Translations under genes and position numbers: made by a program | The notes under the pieces: model-generated | Told to the model about the DNA's origin: nothing | Database searches by the model: none | What the model saw: only the letters and a program-made list of their open reading frames with translations | Part shown: in pieces, positions 45,295 to 54,530 of the stretch | Layout: every line of letters starts with the position of its first letter | Numbering within the stretch: position 1 is the first letter of the stretch | NCBI GenBank assembly: GCA_934351835.1 | Contig: CAKRJP010000013.1 | Span: 1 to 64,000, forward strand | From: an uncultured Lachnospiraceae bacterium | GTDB taxonomy: Bacteria > Bacillota > Clostridia > Lachnospirales > Lachnospiraceae | DNA: 64,000 nt | Direction: 5' to 3'

Positions 45295-45918
45295 ATTAAA
45301 AATATAAATAAAAAAAATGGATTTACATTGGTAGAATTAATCGTTGTCTTGTCCATTCTTGCTATCCTTGCATCACTGCTCATTCCTTCTTTAACAGGAT
45401 ATATTAAAAAAGCTAAAAAGCAGGCAATCATAGAAGAAGCAACCGATGTTTGGAAAGCTTCGCAAGCTGCTATGTCGGAATGTTATGCTTTGCACCCGGA
45501 AAGTTTTGAAAAATCTTGCAAATTTACAACTACAATCGACGGTGTGAAGATGACAAAACTTGGGAGGATAACAAATGGTGCATTAGGCGCCTTACAAACC
45601 AATCCTAATGACACCGTTGAAGCTGATTCCTCCAGCCGAATCATTGCCCGAGAAGTGTTAATTTATTTAGAAAGCGAAAATAAATCTAACCCTCGTTATA
45701 AATTCAATGTAAGAAAAGACTGGTACACCTGGGATAAAACAGCCAACGAATATTTAGGGGAAAATCCTGATTCCAGAGCTGTTCTGCTTCAAATTTTTCA
45801 TTCTAAAGATGGAAAAGTTGTTGCAATAAACTTCGGCAAAGATGGTTACATGGTAACCGTGATCCCCGGCAAAGAAACTACTTGTATTTATAATGGAAAA
45901 TCGCTTCCATCCTCTTAA
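45295..45918 (+). CDS. Orphan type IV prepilin-like protein, probable AUU start
   Basis: This is a secreted pilin-like protein with the class III signal NKKNG|FTLVELIVVLSILAILASLLIPSL: cleavage after Gly, Phe at +1, Glu at +5, and a hydrophobic helix. The mature part is about 198 residues and ends with Cys-containing VIPGKETTCIYNG. No ATG, GTG or TTG starts the frame close to the strong GGGAGG (45281-45286); ATT at 45295 has ideal 8-nt spacing and would give a 9-residue leader. The in-frame TTG at 45217 is part of the promoter. No pilus assembly genes are in the window, so it would depend on genes elsewhere. Confidence 0.78.
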   Translation: MKNINKKNGFTLVELIVVLSILAILASLLIPSLTGYIKKAKKQAIIEEATDVWKASQAAMSECYALHPESFEKSCKFTTTIDGVKMTKLGRITNGALGALQTNPNDTVEADSSSRIIAREVLIYLESENKSNPRYKFNVRKDWYTWDKTANEYLGENPDSRAVLLQIFHSKDGKVVAINFGKDGYMVTVIPGKETTCIYNGKSLPSS

Positions 45919-45975
45919 ATAAAACGTTTAGATTTAACTCTTTCCTCTGGCTATTGTTGATTTTGAGCATATTTA

Positions 45976-46014
45976 CCCCGACCTTCTTTGAAGAAAGCCG
46001 GGGATTTCTTTTTC
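45976..46014 (+). terminator. Terminator of the prepilin gene
   Basis: CCCCGACCTTCTTT and GAAGAAAGCCGGGG pair with two mismatches, followed by a T-rich run to 46014. Confidence 0.75.
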
Positions 46015-46099
46015 TTATGAAAATTTATACTATTTTTCGATTTCTCTGCTATAATGCTTTATTATAAAAATATTAATTGTAATAAATGAGGTGAACCAA

Positions 46100-47860
46100 G
46101 TGAAGAAAAAAACACTTGTGCCTCTTATCGTTTTTTTACTGGGCATATGCCTTGTTGTTTTGAATGTATATAAAACAGATACCCATGAAAGAGAACAGAG
46201 ACACATAACAGCACAATTAAATGCAACCACCTATGGTGAACGCATAAAGAATGAAATTACAAACGGAATCGAGATTACGGATGCTTTAAAGCAGATCTTA
46301 ATCAGTGAAAATGGCGAAATTCATCAGTTTGACACGATCGCTGAAAATCTTACGTCGAATTCTATTGAAAGTATACAACTTGCTCCGGGTGGTGTTGTGA
46401 CCGATATTTATCCGGCTGAGGGAAATGAGGCAGGTAAGATTGATCTGATCCATGACAAAGACCGAGGAGTGCTTTCCTGCTACGCAAGAGACAACCATAC
46501 AATCATTACGCAGGGACCTTTCGAGTTGAAACAGGGAGGCTATGGAATTGCAGTTCGCAATCCAGTCTACCTGAAAGATAAAAGTGGGCAAGAGTATTTC
46601 TGGGGATTTACCATTGTTATCCTGCGTGTCCCGGATATTTTTTCAGATTCTATCAGCGCACTTTCGAAGTTTGGATATGAATATAAACTTTTAAAAACAG
46701 ATGCTCCCTGGAGCGACACTTATAAAGTGGTTTATCAGTCAGATGGTCAGATAAATCATCCTGTTTCTTATGCTTTTACACTAGGGAACGAGAAGTGGAA
46801 ATTTGAGATAACACCCAAAAGTGGATGGAGAAATAACACATTAATCGTAGTAATCGGTGGAATATTCCTTGCTATAAGCCTGCTTCTGACGGTTCTTACC
46901 AGAGTATTGTTAGTAGCAAAGGAGCATAAGAACAAATTTCAAATACTGGCACATACAGATTCTCTTACAAACATTTATAACCGCTATGGATTTGATGAGT
47001 TAGCAGAAAAGATGATTTCTAAAAATCCGCAAACGCATTTTGTGGCAGTGCTTCTCGATATTGATGACTTTAAGTTTATCAATGATATCTATGGACATAG
47101 TTACGGAGACAAAGCATTGAAAAATCTGGCAGACAGCATGAAAGCTTTTTTCCCGTCCGATGCATTACTTGGAAGAAACGGTGGTGACGAATTCTGTATT
47201 CTTTTGCCAAATTGTACCCTTGAGGAAGCAGAAGAACATCTGCAGCAATTCACTAAGCTTCCAAAGGCATTCTCATTTCACGGTGAAAAACATGTATTTT
47301 ATATTTCTCTTGGATATGCAGAATATCCAACATTTGCCTCCAATCGGGCACAGCTTATGCGCTGTGCAGATGCAGCCCTTTATGAAATAAAGCTTCATGG
47401 AAAAAATGGATGCATGGCCTACAGGGAAGGGCTTCAGTCGGGAGTCCGCAAACAACTGGGTTTCGCATTCAAGGATATTTCCGAACATCTTCCAGGGGCA
47501 TTTATCATATACAGCGCCGACAAAGAAAATGATGAACTATTTTATGCAAACGATGAATTTCTTCATATGTCTGGATATAAAGATATAGAGGAACTATTCC
47601 GACTTACTAAGAAAAGTTTTCGCAATCTGATTCGGGAAGATGAACAGCAACAGATTGAATCAAGCATCTGGGAACAGATTGACAGTGGCAACGAAAATGA
47701 TTATATTCACTTTCATCTTCGAAAGGCTGACGGAACTTACCTTTCTGTGCTTGATCATGGAAGAATTGTAGAAAGCCAGCAATACGGAAGGGTATTTTAT
47801 GTATTGTTCATGGACTGGGAAGATATGCATATTCGTTACAGTGATAAATTTTCTGAATAA
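46100..47860 (+). CDS. Membrane-bound diguanylate cyclase with C-terminal PAS domain
   Basis: This 586-residue enzyme should make c-di-GMP from two GTP. It has a membrane helix (residues 5-23), an extracytoplasmic CHASE-like sensor (about 35-245), a second helix (about 252-278), a GGDEF domain with intact GGDEF at 361-365, and a C-terminal PAS-like domain (about 460-580, GAFIIYSADKENDELFYAND). The PAS after the GGDEF is unusual in order. The GTG at 46100 lies 8 nt after GAGG. It is convergent with the hybrid kinase. Confidence 0.85.
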   Translation: MKKKTLVPLIVFLLGICLVVLNVYKTDTHEREQRHITAQLNATTYGERIKNEITNGIEITDALKQILISENGEIHQFDTIAENLTSNSIESIQLAPGGVVTDIYPAEGNEAGKIDLIHDKDRGVLSCYARDNHTIITQGPFELKQGGYGIAVRNPVYLKDKSGQEYFWGFTIVILRVPDIFSDSISALSKFGYEYKLLKTDAPWSDTYKVVYQSDGQINHPVSYAFTLGNEKWKFEITPKSGWRNNTLIVVIGGIFLAISLLLTVLTRVLLVAKEHKNKFQILAHTDSLTNIYNRYGFDELAEKMISKNPQTHFVAVLLDIDDFKFINDIYGHSYGDKALKNLADSMKAFFPSDALLGRNGGDEFCILLPNCTLEEAEEHLQQFTKLPKAFSFHGEKHVFYISLGYAEYPTFASNRAQLMRCADAALYEIKLHGKNGCMAYREGLQSGVRKQLGFAFKDISEHLPGAFIIYSADKENDELFYANDEFLHMSGYKDIEELFRLTKKSFRNLIREDEQQQIESSIWEQIDSGNENDYIHFHLRKADGTYLSVLDHGRIVESQQYGRVFYVLFMDWEDMHIRYSDKFSE

Positions 47861-47872
47861 TATAATATCGTA

Positions 47873-47924
47873 AAAAGAGAAAATCCAGTCCACACCGTAT
47901 GATGCGAACTGGATTTTCTCTTTT
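47873..47924. terminator. Bidirectional terminator between cyclase and hybrid kinase
   Basis: AAAAGAGAAAATCCAGT (47873-47889) and ACTGGATTTTCTCTTTT (47908-47924) form a perfect 17-bp stem serving both convergent genes. Confidence 0.9.
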
Positions 47925-47932
47925 AGTGATTA

Positions 47933-50218
47933 CTATTCAATAGCTTGAGCCTTGCCCCCATCAAATTTTATGTTTCTGATGGTCTTCTCCAATAGCTTCA
48001 TGTCAACTGGTTTTGATATATGGGCATTCATACCGGCAGCAAGCGAACACTGGATATCCTCTGAAAATGCATTGGCAGTCATGGCAATGATCGGTATTGT
48101 CTTTGCCAGTTCATGGGAACTCCCGCGGATTGCTTTTGTTGCCTCATAGCCGTTCATCACAGGCATCTGCACATCCATCAGAATCATATCATAATCACCC
48201 GGAGCAGACTGCTCAAATATCTCCAGGAGCTTTTCACCATTTTCGCAGATCGTACACTCTGCATCCTCAATCTTTAACAGTTCTGTCAGAATCTCTGCGT
48301 TCAGCTCGTTATCTTCTGCACACAGGAACCGCATTCCTTTCAGAATATTGCCATCCGGCTCATCTTTTTCCTCTTGTGATACTGACGAAACAGATTGATC
48401 CTCCGTAATTCTCAAATCTATAAGAACCTCAAAGCAACTTCCCTGCCCCGGTTCACTCTCTACTTTAATAGTACCTCCCATTGCTTCAACCAGATTTCTG
48501 GTAATAGCCATTCCAAGACCTGTTCCCTGTATCTTATTTGTCACAGAACTTTCCGCACGGGTAAACGGATCAAAAATCGTATCTTTGAAATCGGCTGACA
48601 TTCCCATACCATTATCACTGACCAGGAAGCGATACTTTGCATAGACAGAGGAATTTGTATCACACTCTTCTACTAAAAACCGGATTGACCCACCTTCCTG
48701 TGTATACTTTACAGCATTAGACAGCAGATTACAGAAAATCTGCATCAGATGAACCCGATCGCTATTCACCCACTCATGACGAATATTCTCTTTTGTAATC
48801 GTAAGAGTCTGGTTTTTCTCGTCTATCTGTGCTTGAAACATAGTGTCAAGTTCCTGTATAAAATCCAAAACAGAAAAATCTGTATACTTAAAAACTGTTT
48901 TTCCTGCCTCGATCTTACTCATATCCAAAACATCATTAATGATTCCTAACAGATGCTGTGATGAAGTGTCTATTTTATCCGCATATTTGACCACCTTATC
49001 TTTATCATCTGCATCATGCCGGATCAATGACGTGATCCCGATGATTGCATTCATAGGGGTACGAATATCATGCGACATATTGGCCAGGAAATCTGTTTTC
49101 GCCTTATTTGCATTTTCAGCTGTCTGTAATGCTTCCGTTGTAATATTCTTTGCCTTTCTCAGTTTTTCATTGGCTGCTTCCATTTCCTTCATTGACTGTA
49201 ATTGGAACTCATTATTTCTTTTCTCATATGCCGCTTTCTGATCTGCAATACTGAGTTTTGAAATACAATAAAACAATCCGGCAAAGAGCAAAATTATAAA
49301 ACTTACCATGACTATTGTTGTAAACAACACTGTTTTTTGGTAATCATCCAGTACATTATCAACAACATCTTCTGCCACTATGCATACTAACATGGTGTTG
49401 TTACTTTCTATCGGACAATAGGCCAGATAATAGCGATTATCATCCCCAAGAAGCTCTACACCTTCTTCTCTGTTATCAAGTTTTTTTTGGAGCGAATCTT
49501 CCTCTTCTTCTGTAATGGCTTGATTCGCCTTCAGATGCTTTAGCAAAGAATAATTTTGAAAATATTTATCTTCACTCTGATTCGTGTAAGTAATATTATC
49601 TTCGTTGTCTAACATGAACAGATATGCATTCTCATTATATCCTTTCACTTTTAGCATGGAATCTAATTTCGAATGACTGTACACTGTTCCGATTGCCGTA
49701 TAAGTTTCCCCATTAATCTGATATTTCTGACATGGAATTGCAACCAAATAGCCGACTTTTTGCTCTTTTTCATGATTCCATGAAACCAGTTTTGCAATAT
49801 TATATCCATTCCTTAGATCCAACAGAATTTTACTTGGAATGTCAAAACGCATTTTTATTCCATCTGCAGTGATTGCTTTTCCGTTTTCCTGAAGAAATAT
49901 AAGTGAACTATCCGATTCTTTTTCCCATGCCTTAAAAAAGTTTCTATTAGCCTCGGTTTCAAGAGACAATTGCTTGTCCCGAAATAGATAATCTTCAACC
50001 AAATGCAACTGACTGTAATATCCATTTACCTGAAGATCATAGGTCTGCTGTATCTGTTCGCTAACAGCTCCCATGTTGCTTTTTCCATTTTCCTCAATAT
50101 ATCTGTTCATTCTATTTAAAAGAACCTTTACAAAGACTAAACTTAAAAGAATGAGAATTATAACAAATAATGGCACTATAACTTTTTTTCTTTTAATTAT
50201 CTCTTGTTCCATTTGCAT
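47933..50218 (-). CDS. dCache hybrid sensor histidine kinase with receiver domain
   Basis: This 761-residue membrane kinase has a signal-anchor helix (14-33), a large extracytoplasmic sensor of dCache type (about 40-290), a second helix (298-318), a coiled coil, HisKA with phospho-His383 (FLANMSHDIRTPMNAIIG), HATPase_c (NLLSNAVKYTQ, VSDNGMGM, GTGLGMAI) and a C-terminal receiver (phospho-Asp682, MILMDVQMPVMNG). There is no DNA-binding output, so it must pass phosphate to another protein or act by itself. Its start lies 26 nt inside the upstream lipoprotein gene, showing coupling; the SBP-like partner probably delivers a ligand. The convergent cyclase may be a downstream target. Confidence 0.9.
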   Translation of the reverse strand: MQMEQEIIKRKKVIVPLFVIILILLSLVFVKVLLNRMNRYIEENGKSNMGAVSEQIQQTYDLQVNGYYSQLHLVEDYLFRDKQLSLETEANRNFFKAWEKESDSSLIFLQENGKAITADGIKMRFDIPSKILLDLRNGYNIAKLVSWNHEKEQKVGYLVAIPCQKYQINGETYTAIGTVYSHSKLDSMLKVKGYNENAYLFMLDNEDNITYTNQSEDKYFQNYSLLKHLKANQAITEEEEDSLQKKLDNREEGVELLGDDNRYYLAYCPIESNNTMLVCIVAEDVVDNVLDDYQKTVLFTTIVMVSFIILLFAGLFYCISKLSIADQKAAYEKRNNEFQLQSMKEMEAANEKLRKAKNITTEALQTAENANKAKTDFLANMSHDIRTPMNAIIGITSLIRHDADDKDKVVKYADKIDTSSQHLLGIINDVLDMSKIEAGKTVFKYTDFSVLDFIQELDTMFQAQIDEKNQTLTITKENIRHEWVNSDRVHLMQIFCNLLSNAVKYTQEGGSIRFLVEECDTNSSVYAKYRFLVSDNGMGMSADFKDTIFDPFTRAESSVTNKIQGTGLGMAITRNLVEAMGGTIKVESEPGQGSCFEVLIDLRITEDQSVSSVSQEEKDEPDGNILKGMRFLCAEDNELNAEILTELLKIEDAECTICENGEKLLEIFEQSAPGDYDMILMDVQMPVMNGYEATKAIRGSSHELAKTIPIIAMTANAFSEDIQCSLAAGMNAHISKPVDMKLLEKTIRNIKFDGGKAQAIE

Positions 50219-52064
50219 TTCTATTTTTAACCTCTATATAATCTTCCGGTGCTGACGGCTGTTGTCCTTTTGACATAGCAACTGTCCATGCACTTGATAA
50301 TGTCGTATCCTTAAGCTGCTCGATTTTATATTTCGGGTATAATTTTTTCAAAATAGACGTTGTAGTATCTGTAAGAAGAATGGAATATTCTTTTTCTTTG
50401 TCTATTTGTTTTCCATTTACTGTTATATCCTGTAATGAAAAGCCTTTTTCTCCACACCTAACTTTTATTTTCATACCAGAAGCTATCGGTAATTCGTATT
50501 TATTGGTTACTGAAAATTTATCGTTTGAATCAGAAAGATATTTATTTACAAGTTCATATATCTGTTCGCCGTTTATCTTTGCAAGATATAATGATGTATC
50601 TAAATTCTTTGCTGTCATTAGCGCAATTCGACTATTCGTACATTCCCCTTTATAAATAGAAGATGTGAAATAATAATATGGTACAAAGGCCAGCTGTGCA
50701 TTATTCTCTTCTCTGATCGTAGTTAAAATAGATGAAGCAGCATCTCGACCATTTTTATCATTCAGAGAAATAGAATAGTCCCGGTCAAAATTTACCGCAA
50801 CTTTTTCTTCTGTATCTTTACTATTCATTACATCACGAAACGTATTATACGCCTGTGTTGTATCCATTTTTCCTGACAGCAATCCATGAACAGCTTCAAG
50901 ACTGGCAGCGAATGATTTTTGCGCAGAATACCTGATATAAATAGAATTATTTTTAATTTCTTCTTCCAGCCCCTGTTCATCTTCCATCATGCTCGGAACA
51001 TCTGTATTTAATGAAATCACACCACTTCCATCCGCAATCAGCTTTTGCCCCTGTTCTGATATCATGCAGTCCAATATCTCCAATGCTGTACTCAGTTTCT
51101 TGGGATCTTTTTCCAGATCTTTGTTAAATGCAATATTTAAAGACGGAGTCATATTTATAAATGCTTCATCCGAAATCTGTGAAAAAAACGGTATACGTAT
51201 CAATTCTGCATCCATCTGTTCCTGAAATTCTTTCATAAGTGCCGGATATCCATGGAACATCGCTGCTTTTCCATCAAGAAATGTCTGAGTTGCAGTATCA
51301 ATATCGACGCTGATATCATCTTCCGTAAAATGTGAGTCCTTCAGAAATGTATTGGTTTCTGAAAAAATACGTTGCCATAATGTATCATCAAACACTATAT
51401 TCTCTGATGCACTTTCAGCTGAGCTTCGCCATTCGATTCCGTCCAAACTTGTAAATTCACCAATTGCACCTACCTGAATCACCTCATGGGCAGACCAGTC
51501 TTCTGCAAGATCCAGTGAATATGGTTTTATACCATTGTCATAAAATTGCTGACAAGCCTGTGCATATTCCTCATAATTTTCCGGTATTTTTATTCCATAC
51601 TGATCAAACAACGTCTTGTTAGCAATAATGGTCTGCGGCATACCACAAACAGGCAACCATTGAATCTCATTTTTTGAATTTTTATAATATTGCAATGCAT
51701 AGGAATAATACCTGGAAACAACATCATAAGAAGCAAAGTCCATAAGATATGGCTGTAAATCCAGTGCATCAGCTTCTGAAAATCGACGTACCGTTATGAT
51801 ATCAGGCAATTCACCATGCTCTTCAAAATAACTGTATAAATCGGTATCATTATTTCCCGTAATAAATTCTATGTCCTGATCCGGGAACTGTTCATGGATA
51901 TATGGCGCAATATTTTTCATCAACCGATTTTCCCACAAATAAACGGTTAAGTGATCATCATCTTTTGATGTCTCTTTTAAGGATTGTCCACACCCGGACC
52001 AAATAACTGTTGCTATAAATATACCTGACACAAGCGCAGTCAGATAACGTTTTATTTTTCTCAT
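50193..52064 (-). CDS. Solute-binding lipoprotein fused to a 5'-nucleotidase-C-like domain
   Basis: This 623-residue exported lipoprotein has a signal peptide with a lipobox cysteine at residue 25 (IWSGC). Residues about 35-400 are an extracellular type-1 solute-binding domain (HLTVYLWENRLMKNIAPYI, then WLPVCGMPQTIIANKTLFDQYGIKIP). Residues about 465-600 resemble the C-terminal domain of 5'-nucleotidases (YLAKINGEQIYELVNKYL, later ITVNGKQIDKEKEYSILLTD). No ABC permease is nearby. Instead the gene is coupled to a dCache hybrid kinase, so it likely senses rather than imports a sugar or nucleotide-like compound. Confidence 0.78.
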   Translation of the reverse strand: MRKIKRYLTALVSGIFIATVIWSGCGQSLKETSKDDDHLTVYLWENRLMKNIAPYIHEQFPDQDIEFITGNNDTDLYSYFEEHGELPDIITVRRFSEADALDLQPYLMDFASYDVVSRYYSYALQYYKNSKNEIQWLPVCGMPQTIIANKTLFDQYGIKIPENYEEYAQACQQFYDNGIKPYSLDLAEDWSAHEVIQVGAIGEFTSLDGIEWRSSAESASENIVFDDTLWQRIFSETNTFLKDSHFTEDDISVDIDTATQTFLDGKAAMFHGYPALMKEFQEQMDAELIRIPFFSQISDEAFINMTPSLNIAFNKDLEKDPKKLSTALEILDCMISEQGQKLIADGSGVISLNTDVPSMMEDEQGLEEEIKNNSIYIRYSAQKSFAASLEAVHGLLSGKMDTTQAYNTFRDVMNSKDTEEKVAVNFDRDYSISLNDKNGRDAASSILTTIREENNAQLAFVPYYYFTSSIYKGECTNSRIALMTAKNLDTSLYLAKINGEQIYELVNKYLSDSNDKFSVTNKYELPIASGMKIKVRCGEKGFSLQDITVNGKQIDKEKEYSILLTDTTTSILKKLYPKYKIEQLKDTTLSSAWTVAMSKGQQPSAPEDYIEVKNRNANGTRDN

Positions 52065-52129
52065 ACGGTTACTTCCTTATTCTTTCAATCAAAATATACT
52101 TCCATCATCGCCTTATTTGTATTTCCAGC

Positions 52130-52735
52130 TTACTCTTCCAGTGCTTCACACTCTGCATTAATCGTATCTTCAGTAGCTTTCATGGCCTCTAAGGTCATCG
52201 TAAGCAGTTTCTCAAGTTCCCAGCCAAGCTGATCTGCACCTCTCTGGATGACCTCTCTGGAACATCCGGCTGCGAATCCTTTACTCTTATATTTTTTCTT
52301 TAAAGATTTCAGTTCCATGTCTTTGGTACTCTTAGAAGGACGCATCAATGCTGCCGCCCAGATCAGACCTGTCAGCTCGTCCACCGCAAAAAGCACCTTT
52401 TCCATCTCATGTATCGGCTCAACGTCAATGGTTGCTCCACATCCTACCGTAATTCCATAGCCATGAGATACCACACTGTGAATAATATCTTCACCAACAC
52501 CTGCTTCTCTTAACATCTCCGGTGCTTTCAGGCAATGTTCTTCCGGATATAATTCAAAATCAATATCATGCAAAAGACCTACAATTCCCCAGTGTCCTGC
52601 TTCCTCACCATATCCAAGCTCATTTGCATACCACTTCATAACAGCCTCCATCGTCAGTGCATGCTGCAGATGAAACGGGTCCTGGTTGTACTTTCTTAAT
52701 AATGTAAATGCTTCTTCTCTTGTAATGTCACTCAT
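52130..52735 (-). CDS. HD-domain phosphohydrolase
   Basis: This 201-residue HD superfamily protein has metal-binding residues in FHLQHALTMEAVM (His), GLLHDIDFELYPEEH (His-Asp) and later His residues. It is in the group of uncharacterised hydrolases that act on nucleotides or similar phosphoesters. Substrate unknown. The ribosome site is weak. Confidence 0.8.
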   Translation of the reverse strand: MSDITREEAFTLLRKYNQDPFHLQHALTMEAVMKWYANELGYGEEAGHWGIVGLLHDIDFELYPEEHCLKAPEMLREAGVGEDIIHSVVSHGYGITVGCGATIDVEPIHEMEKVLFAVDELTGLIWAAALMRPSKSTKDMELKSLKKKYKSKGFAAGCSREVIQRGADQLGWELEKLLTMTLEAMKATEDTINAECEALEE

Positions 52736-52806
52736 TTTTTCTGTCTCAACTTTCTGTGTTTTTTCTATATTTCATATAATATCGGGGACATAATCCCCTG
52801 CTATCT

Positions 52807-53307
52807 TTAGATTTTTTCAAATCTGTATTTTTGATGAATGTCCGGGTATTTCTCATGATCCACTTCACTCATAAACATTTCATATGGTCTCGCACATATT
52901 TTAAATGGTGCGTACATTCCCTGATAAATTACCAGACGCTCCCCGGTCTCTGTATGCTGTGCAAATGCAAGCACTTTATACAAATATTCGGAAGTGTCCT
53001 CAGACACCCACTCTCTCTTAAAATGTCTGACGATATCTCCTACCAGAATATCTCTTTTTACTTCAGATTCATCAGCCATCTCCCTTGATATTCCGGATTC
53101 TCCCGATATTCCTCCTTGGATTTTCATCGGTTCCTCAGGTTCTGTATTCAGTTCCATATACTCCTCTTTGTCCAACGACACCGGAACACCGGTCTTTCCT
53201 TCAATATGGACACCACCATACCAGGTACCTGTCGGTTCAAAGATATCTCCAACTTCATATTCCTGTGAGTATTCATCATTCTTTTTTATAATTCTGATTT
53301 TTCCCAT
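52807..53307 (-). CDS. DUF1653-containing protein
   Basis: This 166-residue protein has an N-terminal beta-rich part (MGKIRIIKKNDEYSQEYEVG) and a C-terminal DUF1653 domain (about 95-160, DIVRHFKREWVSEDTSEYLYKVLAFAQHTETGERLVIYQ, then RPYEMFMSEVD). DUF1653 proteins are common and of unknown role. It sits in a run of accessory genes on the minus strand. Confidence 0.8.
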   Translation of the reverse strand: MGKIRIIKKNDEYSQEYEVGDIFEPTGTWYGGVHIEGKTGVPVSLDKEEYMELNTEPEEPMKIQGGISGESGISREMADESEVKRDILVGDIVRHFKREWVSEDTSEYLYKVLAFAQHTETGERLVIYQGMYAPFKICARPYEMFMSEVDHEKYPDIHQKYRFEKI

Positions 53308-53348
53308 CTGTATTTCCTCTTGATTTTCGTTTCTGTCTATTATAGCAC

Positions 53349-53924
53349 TTATATCAGTGTATATTGCTTTAAATTTTTACGAAGTTTTCGGTAATTCGGA
53401 CAATATTTTTCCACCTCTGTCCAAAACTCTTTCGAATGATCCATATGTCTCCGATGTGAAAGTTCATGTACCACAACATAATCTAATAATTCATCCGGAA
53501 GATAATACAGTTGGTAATTAAAATTCAAATTGCCTTTCGTGCTGCAACTTCCCCATCTTGTCTTCTGGTTGCGGATGGTAATTCTTCCAAAGGTAACATT
53601 CATTATCTCTGCAAAGTAAGAGACTCTGTCCGCAAATTTATTTTTAATATTCTGTAATTCTACTTTTGACAGGCCTTCCCATGAAGGTGCACCGGTAGAT
53701 GCTCTCTGGTCTTCCCAATTTTCGATAAGTTCCGCTTTTTCAAAAATCCAATCTTTATGTGCATTTACGAACTTTTTTAATTCTCGATCCGACAAACGAG
53801 AAGGAATCCTTACTCTTATGTCTTCTGCACTTCTGATCTCCAGTCCAATACTTTTCCGATTTGACCGGATCACCTGCAGATACAATATTTGTTTTCCGTT
53901 TTTTAACGTCAGTTCTTTTATCAT
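53349..53924 (-). CDS. M48-type (YgjP/DUF45) metallopeptidase
   Basis: This 191-residue cytoplasmic zinc peptidase has the motif VVHELSHRRHMDHSKEFWTEV (HExxH-like plus third His ligand). YgjP-like proteins are widespread, often near restriction or DNA-repair genes; substrates are unknown. It directly follows the methyltransferase with no gap. Confidence 0.85.
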   Translation of the reverse strand: MIKELTLKNGKQILYLQVIRSNRKSIGLEIRSAEDIRVRIPSRLSDRELKKFVNAHKDWIFEKAELIENWEDQRASTGAPSWEGLSKVELQNIKNKFADRVSYFAEIMNVTFGRITIRNQKTRWGSCSTKGNLNFNYQLYYLPDELLDYVVVHELSHRRHMDHSKEFWTEVEKYCPNYRKLRKNLKQYTLI

Positions 53925-54530
53925 TTATTCCGTTCCCCATTCAAAAATCATGATCCGCTCCCGTTCATCATTGCCTTCAAACAGATCTGCACAGTCAATT
54001 TCATCTGTAAACATCATTTCATCCACCGTCATTAGATAAGAAACGTATTCATCTGACGGATAATAAAAGAAACATAAAATTTGTCTTGGCTGCTCATAAT
54101 AAGATTCTCTGATTCTTGAAATTACTTTCTGAAGAATTTCTACAGAAAAGGGATTAAAAAAGAAAATCCGGTCAATCTGTTTGGGAACCTGAAAATGTTC
54201 TGCATTCGCCAGTTTAAATGCCACTCGCTCTTTTGACACAGCCGCATTTTGATTCTCTGTTGCCTTGTCATAGATCCGTTCATCGTATTCTACTCCGATA
54301 GAATGGCACCTTGTCTGGTATGATAAGAAAAAATCGACTCTTCCTTTTCCACATCCATAATCAAGCACTGTATTTTGTTTGCGGATCAATCCCGTATTCG
54401 CCAGCCGTTCCAATACAGAATACGACGTTGGTTCATATGGGTAGCGATATTGGTCTGCATGAGAATCATCCCGCCCCATCGTCTTAATATGTAAAAGTTT
54501 GTCCCACTTATTTTCCTCTAAATCACTCAT
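53925..54530 (-). CDS. Class I SAM-dependent methyltransferase
   Basis: This 201-residue protein has motif I NTVLDYGCGKGRVDFFLSY and motif II-like YDERIYDKATENQNA, typical of class I methyltransferases. Target unknown. Its ATG overlaps the stop of the YaiI-like gene (ATGA), and its stop abuts the metallopeptidase ATG. Confidence 0.85.
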   Translation of the reverse strand: MSDLEENKWDKLLHIKTMGRDDSHADQYRYPYEPTSYSVLERLANTGLIRKQNTVLDYGCGKGRVDFFLSYQTRCHSIGVEYDERIYDKATENQNAAVSKERVAFKLANAEHFQVPKQIDRIFFFNPFSVEILQKVISRIRESYYEQPRQILCFFYYPSDEYVSYLMTVDEMMFTDEIDCADLFEGNDERERIMIFEWGTE

